Origin: Utricularia gibba
Taxonomy: Eukaryota > Streptophyta > Magnoliopsida > Lamiales > Lentibulariaceae
Direction: 5' to 3'
NCBI GenBank assembly: GCA_002189035.1
Contig: NEEC01000044.1
Location: forward strand, 1 to 64,000
Length of the DNA: 64,000 bases
Shown here one piece after another: positions 1-7,000 of the stretch (its first letter is position 1; the number at the start of each line of letters is the position of its first letter). The position numbers were made by a program, and so were the translations under genes. The notes under the pieces were generated by a model, which worked only from the letters and a program-made list of their open reading frames with translations, ran no database searches and had not been told where the DNA came from.

Positions 1-2088
1 CACACGCAAGCCTTCAGGTGAATCTACGTGACGATATTCATTCCAAGCTCCGTCGGATAGTGCCACCCTCGATAGCCAGCATATCAATGCTATCTTGACA
101 GGCTGCTGACGGGAATCGACAGTCCCCGAGCTCACTTTTTGCTACATGGATTTAAAGAAGTTGAGTAGCTTATGTTTGTATGCAGAACACGAGAAGTCCC
201 CATCCGTCGCAGAAAAGGGGCGGATAGATGTGTGTTGCCACTCCCTTCTCTATGACCTTAAAATCGTGTATTTGTGTGCTTCTTGCGGTTTGTCTTCAGA
301 CCGGAATGTCCTTCTTCGAGGTTCACTTCATTGTGGTGCACTCGGGTTGTTCCGCTTGTATTTCCTCACGAGAGGAGATACGTTTGTGTCCTCCTTCACT
401 TCATGGAAAGATGTGGGAGCACGCAGCAGATTATGGAGATTTGAAACAGAACACACATCACGAGGCAACCTAACGACGCAGCAACCAGCCCGACCTCGGT
501 CTACCTGGAGCACCATCAATGAGCATGGCGTTGGAAGTGGCATACTCTACATGCAAAACGTAACCACCACCTCCTCTGACGTATGCTCGGTTCTCCTTGT
601 AGGTGGAGTGGATGGTGGTCCCGATGACGCGCCTCCTACATGCACCTCGAACCACGCAGGTAATGCAAGCACACGCAACATCATGCGTCTTCACTCCACA
701 GCAGGAGGCTCCATGCATGTTTCTAACAGCATCGATCATTCGCTCCCCTTCATTTCGAGCTTCACGAGATGGCTGGAATACCATCGAAACCCTGCATATC
801 TTTCCTGGAGCACCCGCCCAAGTGCGACAAAGCTCCTATTTTCTTAGGACATCCGCGTCATGGCCATTCTTCGTCTCAACTTGTTTTCCCAGAGTGGGCT
901 CGAAGGCGACGATCCGTTAACATGCAGCAAAGGAAGCCAACACTCGCCAACAGAAGGTCACGCTTTGCGGAAACCATGCTCTCTAAAAGGCATTGCATAA
1001 CAATCCGAACGAGCTCACCAGCAGGAACTCAGGGAACGTGAGTTGGGACATGATGAAAGGGAAGTATGAGGCGAATTCGCATTCCAATGTTATCACTATT
1101 TGCGATCCCAAAATTGAATCCAAAAGTTCGTAGCAGAGAGGCTGCAAAAAACTACAGAAATCGGTTCTCGAAGGCCGTACCAGCATTCCAACATGAGGGG
1201 CACACGCAAAGGGATCCTTGGAGCAACAAACGGTGGTACGCATACGCGACCAGGGTTGCGCCCAAAGTCATCGATCCTGGATCGCGGCGTTGTGAACGTC
1301 GTTTTCACAATCGTGTAGCTGTGTAGAACCATTCAAGCTGTAGAATGCAAGGTGCGCCTACATGTCCGGTGGTTCGAAGGAGCGTTCATCCGCATGAGGT
1401 TTCTGCGAGTCCAAGGGTTGGAATGCAGTCAATTAGCCATGGGAGTAAGAAAAAAAGACGAACAAGTCGAGAAACCCTCCAAAAGGGCGCGGTGTCTAGA
1501 ACACCTCCTTTGAGAATGGAGGGCGGATGGAACTTGCTCCACATGCCGCGAATGGAGATATGCATACGAAAAAACACCAACATCGGGTCACCGACGTCGT
1601 TGCCAAGGAACTCTCTACAAGCACCGTGTGACGACCTCCTTTGCAGCTATTGGATCCCCCTGCGGAGTGTCTCCGTACCTCGAAAAAACGAGCTTTCTAC
1701 GGTAGCTCGTTTTCAGGAGCGCATGGCTCTTGAAACTCAGCACATGGATTCGCAATGATGGCAAGGGAGAGCACGTCCAATGGCGTAGTTACCGCGCCGC
1801 AATCGCATTCGAGGAGAAAAGAAGTTGTTTGGAAAAGAATTGGGCATCAAGGAAGACCGTTCAAATAGGCTCACGAAATTTGGAATTGGAGCAGCAGTAC
1901 GTGTGACTTGTGTTGCTCCACCATTATGTGCGTCGATGGGTGTAGCGTGTTTGCGCAGTTTCACAAGGATACAGGGTGGCGAACAGTAGTTTGCAATAAG
2001 CATGAAGCGGGGGGTACCGCTTGTGCACAAAAAGCTATAAAAGCTGTCCTTGTATAATTTCCCATGGGTATGAACCAGGTGCCGGGTT
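1..2088 (+). repeat. Unit 1, variant copy (2,088 bp)
   Basis: This copy lacks four bases relative to the consensus as two 2-base deletions close together: TG missing after GGGGCG (about 226) and AG missing within the GTGAGT word (about 236). The pair changes the reading frame of the open frames in this region, so the 101-codon frame loses its usual start here. The remainder matches the consensus. The window edge cuts the array, so the promoter-like module that would precede this copy is outside the window. Confidence 0.97.
2007..2063 (+). promoter_or_regulatory. Promoter-like module with TATA box at the unit junction (recurs in each unit)
   Basis: In order the module holds an inverted repeat GCGG-GGGGTA-CCGC (2007-2020), the perfect 10-bp palindrome TTGTGCACAA (2021-2030), and TATAAAAG (2036-2043) within the direct repeat AAAAGCT-AT-AAAAGCT. 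It then reads TTGTATAATTTCCC up to ATGG at 2064. TATAAAAG fits the general eukaryotic TATA consensus, and a start 25-30 bp downstream would fall close to CCCATGG. The same module lies 53 bp before nearly every unit start (for example 4128, 6220, 8312); at 52051 it is 50 bp before, because of the GGT deletion. Promoter function is inferred from these motifs only. A TATA-like word in a 2-kb sequence can arise by chance, and the coincidence with the palindrome and the downstream T5 is what makes it worth noting. Confidence 0.4.
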
Positions 2089-2186
2089 CACACGCAAGCC
2101 TTCAGGTGAATCTACGTGACGATATTCATTCCAAGCTCCGTCGGATAGTGCCACCCTCGATAGCCAGCATATCAATGCTATCTTGA
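2064..2186 (+). other. 40-codon open frame directly after the TATA box; coding unsupported
   Basis: ATG at 2064 lies in CCCATGG, 20 bp after the TATA box, and a second in-frame ATG follows two codons later. The frame encodes 40 residues with a basic/polar middle (KLRR) and a short hydrophobic end, and stops at TGA 2184-2186. It resembles no protein I know and has no clear signal peptide or domain. It recurs in each unit. At the unit 25/26 junction a 3-base deletion removes the second codon in frame, whereas in unit 14 a one-base deletion truncates it. An ORF of this length is expected by chance; only its position after the TATA box makes it notable. Confidence 0.12.
2159..2182. repeat. Inverted repeat with two alternative stems
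   Basis: GATAGC (2159-2164) is complementary to GCTATC (2177-2182), and AGCAT (2166-2170) to ATGCT (2175-2179). The two pairings overlap in their 3' arm and exclude each other. The element lies inside the candidate short RNA. Confidence 0.5.
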
Positions 2187-2223
2187 CAGGCTGCTGACGG
2201 GAATCGACAGTCCCCGAGCTCAC

Positions 2224-2228
2224 TTTTT
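2224..2228 (+). terminator. T5 run, possible RNA polymerase III stop
   Basis: CACTTTTTGC holds the only run of five T on the + strand of the unit; elsewhere the longest + strand T-run is four. It lies about 185 bp downstream of the end of the TATA box and recurs at 136-140 and at the same offset in the following units. Such runs stop RNA polymerase III, but a single T5 in 2 kb is not significant on its own. Confidence 0.25.
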
Positions 2229-2259
2229 GCTACATGGATTTAAAGAAGTTGAGTAGCTT

Positions 2260-2565
2260 ATGTTTGTATGCAGAACACGAGAAGTCCCCATCCGTCGCAG
2301 AAAAGGGGCGTGGATAGATGTGAGTGTTGCCACTCCCTTCTCTATGACCTTAAAATCGTGTATTTGTGTGCTTCTTGCGGTTTGTCTTCAGACCGGAATG
2401 TCCTTCTTCGAGGTTCACTTCATTGTGGTGCACTCGGGTTGTTCCGCTTGTATTTCCTCACGAGAGGAGATACGTTTGTGTCCTCCTTCACTTCATGGAA
2501 AGATGTGGGAGCACGCAGCAGATTATGGAGATTTGAAACAGAACACACATCACGAGGCAACCTAA
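2260..2565 (+). other. 101-codon open frame with a hydrophobic stretch; coding unsupported
   Basis: The frame begins with a basic stretch (REVPIRRRKG, residues 8-17), has a largely hydrophobic, cysteine-rich middle (about residues 31-66, including CICVLLAVCL) and ends hydrophilic (DYGDLKQNTHHEAT). That could read as a one- or two-pass membrane peptide, but there is no recognised family. It overlaps the 223-codon frame in another phase. Unit 14 (net -108 bp) and unit 26 (-30 bp) both shorten it without breaking phase, while unit 1 loses its N-terminal part through two 2-base deletions. The in-frame deletions are weak evidence for constraint, because multiples of three arise by chance one time in three. 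Confidence 0.12.
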
Positions 2566-2939
2566 CGACGCAGCAACCAGCCCGACCTCGGTCTACCTGG
2601 AGCACCATCAATGAGCATGGCGTTGGAAGTGGCATACTCTACATGCAAAACGTAACCACCACCTCCTCTGACGTATGCTCGGTTCTCCTTGTAGGTGGAG
2701 TGGATGGTGGTCCCGATGACGCGCCTCCTACATGCACCTCGAACCACGCAGGTAATGCAAGCACACGCAACATCATGCGTCTTCACTCCACAGCAGGAGG
2801 CTCCATGCATGTTTCTAACAGCATCGATCATTCGCTCCCCTTCATTTCGAGCTTCACGAGATGGCTGGAATACCATCGAAACCCTGCATATCTTTCCTGG
2901 AGCACCCGCCCAAGTGCGACAAAGCTCCTATTTTCTTAG
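2268..2939 (+). other. 223-codon open frame, longest in the unit; coding unsupported
   Basis: This is the longest open frame of the unit. The conceptual product is rich in Ser, Thr, Arg, His and Cys and poor in Lys and Glu, with no recognisable domain, signal peptide or repeat. By hand estimate with a 3/64 stop rate, a stop-free run of this length is expected in well under one in twenty random 2-kb sequences read in six frames, so it is somewhat unusual. However, neighbouring frames on both strands are also open here (101, 105, 71 and 104 codons), which suggests local stop-codon scarcity rather than a gene. The frame is kept in the consensus units, shortened in phase in unit 26, and altered in units 1 and 14. 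Confidence 0.15.
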
Positions 2940-3162
2940 GACATCCGCGTCATGGCCATTCTTCGTCTCAACTTGTTTTCCCAGAGTGGGCTCGAAGGCG
3001 ACGATCCGTTAACATGCAGCAAAGGAAGCCAACACTCGCCAACAGAAGGTCACGCTTTGCGGAAACCATGCTCTCTAAAAGGCATTGCATAACAATCCGA
3101 ACGAGCTCACCAGCAGGAACTCAGGGAACGTGAGTTGGGACATGATGAAAGGGAAGTATGAG

Positions 3163-3172
3163 GCGAATTCGC
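3163..3172. repeat. 10-bp perfect palindrome GCGAATTCGC
   Basis: A perfect palindrome containing an EcoRI site, repeated in the 30 complete units and the partial one. A dimeric DNA-binding protein site is possible, but no protein is known here. Confidence 0.6.
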
Positions 3173-3363
3173 ATTCCAATGTTATCACTATTTGCGATCC
3201 CAAAATTGAATCCAAAAGTTCGTAGCAGAGAGGCTGCAAAAAACTACAGAAATCGGTTCTCGAAGGCCGTACCAGCATTCCAACATGAGGGGCACACGCA
3301 AAGGGATCCTTGGAGCAACAAACGGTGGTACGCATACGCGACCAGGGTTGCGCCCAAAGTCAT

Positions 3364-3402
3364 CGATCCTGGATCGCGGCGTTGTGAACGTCGTTTTCAC
3401 AA
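3364..3402. repeat. Two adjacent inverted repeats
   Basis: CGATCC-T-GGATCG (3364-3376) is followed six bases later by TTGTGAA-CGTCGTT-TTCACAA (3382-3402). Both have perfect arms (6 and 7 bp). The first has a one-base centre, so it is more likely a protein site than a hairpin; the second could form a hairpin with a 7-base loop. Confidence 0.55.
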
Positions 3403-3582
3403 TCGTGTAGCTGTGTAGAACCATTCAAGCTGTAGAATGCAAGGTGCGCCTACATGTCCGGTGGTTCGAAGGAGCGTTCATCCGCATGAGGTTTCTGCGA
3501 GTCCAAGGGTTGGAATGCAGTCAATTAGCCATGGGAGTAAGAAAAAAAGACGAACAAGTCGAGAAACCCTCCAAAAGGGCGC

Positions 3583-3614
3583 GGTGTCTAGAACACCTCC
3601 TTTGAGAATGGAGG
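3583..3614. repeat. Two overlapping stem-loops
   Basis: GGTGT-CTAGA-ACACC (3583-3597) is followed by CCTCC-N9-GGAGG (3596-3614), sharing two bases. The stems are five bp each, so individually weak. Confidence 0.4.
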
Positions 3615-3754
3615 GCGGATGGAACTTGCTCCACATGCCGCGAATGGAGATATGCATACGAAAAAACACCAACATCGGGTCACCGACGTCGTTGCCAAGG
3701 AACTCTCTACAAGCACCGTGTGACGACCTCCTTTGCAGCTATTGGATCCCCCTG

Positions 3755-3805
3755 CGGAGTGTCTCCGTACCTCGAAAAAACGAGCTTTCTACGGTAGCTC
3801 GTTTT
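3755..3805. repeat. Stem-loop pair with a 10-bp perfect stem
   Basis: CGGAG-TGT-CTCCG (3755-3767) is followed by AAAACGAGCT (3777-3786), a 9-base loop, and AGCTCGTTTT (3796-3805). The 10-bp stem is the strongest inverted repeat in the unit. An alternative short hairpin, CTCG-AAAAAA-CGAG (3771-3784), uses part of its left arm, so the two exclude each other. In a bacterium the longer stem, with A-rich and T-rich flanks, would be read as a bidirectional terminator; in this eukaryote-like array the role is unknown. Confidence 0.6.
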
Positions 3806-3850
3806 CAGGAGCGCATGGCTCTTGAAACTCAGCACATGGATTCGCAATGA

Positions 3851-4098
3851 TGGCAAGGGAGAGCACGTCCAATGGCGTAGTTACCGCGCCGCAATCGCAT
3901 TCGAGGAGAAAAGAAGTTGTTTGGAAAAGAATTGGGCATCAAGGAAGACCGTTCAAATAGGCTCACGAAATTTGGAATTGGAGCAGCAGTACGTGTGACT
4001 TGTGTTGCTCCACCATTATGTGCGTCGATGGGTGTAGCGTGTTTGCGCAGTTTCACAAGGATACAGGGTGGCGAACAGTAGTTTGCAATAAGCATGAA
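3851..4098. other. Stretch without a supported gene
   Basis: A purine-rich stretch (for example GAGGAGAAAAGAAG near 3902) leads up to the next promoter-like module. A 97-codon frame on the minus strand (3829-4122) covers it but shows no recognisable domain. TTTGCGCAG near 4043 recalls the start of U4 snRNA but the match goes no further. Confidence 0.5.
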
Positions 4099-7000
4099 GC
4101 GGGGGGTACCGCTTGTGCACAAAAAGCTATAAAAGCTGTCCTTGTATAATTTCCCATGGGTATGAACCAGGTGCCGGGTTCACACGCAAGCCTTCAGGTG
4201 AATCTACGTGACGATATTCATTCCAAGCTCCGTCGGATAGTGCCACCCTCGATAGCCAGCATATCAATGCTATCTTGACAGGCTGCTGACGGGAATCGAC
4301 AGTCCCCGAGCTCACTTTTTGCTACATGGATTTAAAGAAGTTGAGTAGCTTATGTTTGTATGCAGAACACGAGAAGTCCCCATCCGTCGCAGAAAAGGGG
4401 CGTGGATAGATGTGAGTGTTGCCACTCCCTTCTCTATGACCTTAAAATCGTGTATTTGTGTGCTTCTTGCGGTTTGTCTTCAGACCGGAATGTCCTTCTT
4501 CGAGGTTCACTTCATTGTGGTGCACTCGGGTTGTTCCGCTTGTATTTCCTCACGAGAGGAGATACGTTTGTGTCCTCCTTCACTTCATGGAAAGATGTGG
4601 GAGCACGCAGCAGATTATGGAGATTTGAAACAGAACACACATCACGAGGCAACCTAACGACGCAGCAACCAGCCCGACCTCGGTCTACCTGGAGCACCAT
4701 CAATGAGCATGGCGTTGGAAGTGGCATACTCTACATGCAAAACGTAACCACCACCTCCTCTGACGTATGCTCGGTTCTCCTTGTAGGTGGAGTGGATGGT
4801 GGTCCCGATGACGCGCCTCCTACATGCACCTCGAACCACGCAGGTAATGCAAGCACACGCAACATCATGCGTCTTCACTCCACAGCAGGAGGCTCCATGC
4901 ATGTTTCTAACAGCATCGATCATTCGCTCCCCTTCATTTCGAGCTTCACGAGATGGCTGGAATACCATCGAAACCCTGCATATCTTTCCTGGAGCACCCG
5001 CCCAAGTGCGACAAAGCTCCTATTTTCTTAGGACATCCGCGTCATGGCCATTCTTCGTCTCAACTTGTTTTCCCAGAGTGGGCTCGAAGGCGACGATCCG
5101 TTAACATGCAGCAAAGGAAGCCAACACTCGCCAACAGAAGGTCACGCTTTGCGGAAACCATGCTCTCTAAAAGGCATTGCATAACAATCCGAACGAGCTC
5201 ACCAGCAGGAACTCAGGGAACGTGAGTTGGGACATGATGAAAGGGAAGTATGAGGCGAATTCGCATTCCAATGTTATCACTATTTGCGATCCCAAAATTG
5301 AATCCAAAAGTTCGTAGCAGAGAGGCTGCAAAAAACTACAGAAATCGGTTCTCGAAGGCCGTACCAGCATTCCAACATGAGGGGCACACGCAAAGGGATC
5401 CTTGGAGCAACAAACGGTGGTACGCATACGCGACCAGGGTTGCGCCCAAAGTCATCGATCCTGGATCGCGGCGTTGTGAACGTCGTTTTCACAATCGTGT
5501 AGCTGTGTAGAACCATTCAAGCTGTAGAATGCAAGGTGCGCCTACATGTCCGGTGGTTCGAAGGAGCGTTCATCCGCATGAGGTTTCTGCGAGTCCAAGG
5601 GTTGGAATGCAGTCAATTAGCCATGGGAGTAAGAAAAAAAGACGAACAAGTCGAGAAACCCTCCAAAAGGGCGCGGTGTCTAGAACACCTCCTTTGAGAA
5701 TGGAGGGCGGATGGAACTTGCTCCACATGCCGCGAATGGAGATATGCATACGAAAAAACACCAACATCGGGTCACCGACGTCGTTGCCAAGGAACTCTCT
5801 ACAAGCACCGTGTGACGACCTCCTTTGCAGCTATTGGATCCCCCTGCGGAGTGTCTCCGTACCTCGAAAAAACGAGCTTTCTACGGTAGCTCGTTTTCAG
5901 GAGCGCATGGCTCTTGAAACTCAGCACATGGATTCGCAATGATGGCAAGGGAGAGCACGTCCAATGGCGTAGTTACCGCGCCGCAATCGCATTCGAGGAG
6001 AAAAGAAGTTGTTTGGAAAAGAATTGGGCATCAAGGAAGACCGTTCAAATAGGCTCACGAAATTTGGAATTGGAGCAGCAGTACGTGTGACTTGTGTTGC
6101 TCCACCATTATGTGCGTCGATGGGTGTAGCGTGTTTGCGCAGTTTCACAAGGATACAGGGTGGCGAACAGTAGTTTGCAATAAGCATGAAGCGGGGGGTA
6201 CCGCTTGTGCACAAAAAGCTATAAAAGCTGTCCTTGTATAATTTCCCATGGGTATGAACCAGGTGCCGGGTTCACACGCAAGCCTTCAGGTGAATCTACG
6301 TGACGATATTCATTCCAAGCTCCGTCGGATAGTGCCACCCTCGATAGCCAGCATATCAATGCTATCTTGACAGGCTGCTGACGGGAATCGACAGTCCCCG
6401 AGCTCACTTTTTGCTACATGGATTTAAAGAAGTTGAGTAGCTTATGTTTGTATGCAGAACACGAGAAGTCCCCATCCGTCGCAGAAAAGGGGCGTGGATA
6501 GATGTGAGTGTTGCCACTCCCTTCTCTATGACCTTAAAATCGTGTATTTGTGTGCTTCTTGCGGTTTGTCTTCAGACCGGAATGTCCTTCTTCGAGGTTC
6601 ACTTCATTGTGGTGCACTCGGGTTGTTCCGCTTGTATTTCCTCACGAGAGGAGATACGTTTGTGTCCTCCTTCACTTCATGGAAAGATGTGGGAGCACGC
6701 AGCAGATTATGGAGATTTGAAACAGAACACACATCACGAGGCAACCTAACGACGCAGCAACCAGCCCGACCTCGGTCTACCTGGAGCACCATCAATGAGC
6801 ATGGCGTTGGAAGTGGCATACTCTACATGCAAAACGTAACCACCACCTCCTCTGACGTATGCTCGGTTCTCCTTGTAGGTGGAGTGGATGGTGGTCCCGA
6901 TGACGCGCCTCCTACATGCACCTCGAACCACGCAGGTAATGCAAGCACACGCAACATCATGCGTCTTCACTCCACAGCAGGAGGCTCCATGCATGTTTCT

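Larger units (their letters stand above)
2066..2228 (+). ncRNA. Candidate short RNA between the TATA box and a T5 stop (unrecognised)
   Basis: If transcription started about 30 bp after the TATA box and stopped at the T5 run, the RNA would be roughly 160 nt. RNA polymerase III genes of the U6 type have an external TATA box and end at a run of four or more T, and this arrangement fits. The segment can form a hairpin at 2159-2182. GGGTTCACAC at 2084-2093 is a weak match to an internal B box (GGTTC core only), and no convincing A box was found. It does not resemble 5S, U6, 7SL, RNase P, tRNA or known spliced-leader RNAs. The same segment also holds a 40-codon open frame, so a short mRNA is an alternative. 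It would be present in about 30 copies in this window. Existence is inferred. Confidence 0.25.
2940..3436. other. Stretch without a supported gene
   Basis: Only short overlapping open frames (90 codons or fewer) are present on either strand and none is recognisable. The stretch holds the palindrome GCGAATTCGC, an A6 run and two inverted repeats at 3364-3402. It also holds 3201-3244, which is deleted in unit 25 and touched by smaller deletions in units 13 and 14. Confidence 0.6.
3437..3850 (+). other. 137-codon open frame over a stem-loop cluster; coding unsupported
   Basis: The frame encodes a basic product with a lysine/arginine patch (SKKKRRTSR) that simply reflects the A7 run beneath it. 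No family is recognised. The DNA under it holds four inverted repeats (3583-3597, 3596-3614, 3755-3767 and 3777-3805), so the stretch may matter more as structured DNA or RNA than as coding sequence. Unit 13 alters its start by frameshift, and unit 14 removes 23 bases within it, shortening the product. Confidence 0.1.

Noticed and set aside
2159-2215. TTGACA as a bacterial -35 box, and TATAAT at 2053 as a -10 box
   Set aside because: They are not spaced as a pair (TTGACA at 2183 lies downstream of TATAAT), and the array is not bacterial in character.
2562-2876. 104-codon minus-strand frame and other minus-strand frames (71, 62, 97, 86, 78 and 65 codons)
   Set aside because: No recognisable protein features; they overlap other frames in a stop-poor sequence and are taken as chance open frames.
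3230-3330. C/D snoRNA, from the ATGATGA box C-like word near 3142
   Set aside because: No CTGA box D at a suitable distance and no terminal stem.
3437-3500. tRNA-like B box GTGGTTCGAAGG
   Set aside because: Only the GGTTCGA core fits; no A box, acceptor stem or cloverleaf could be drawn around it.
4035-4075. TTTGCGCAG resembling the start of U4 snRNA
   Set aside because: The match ends after nine bases; the following U4 sequence and stem with U6 are absent.
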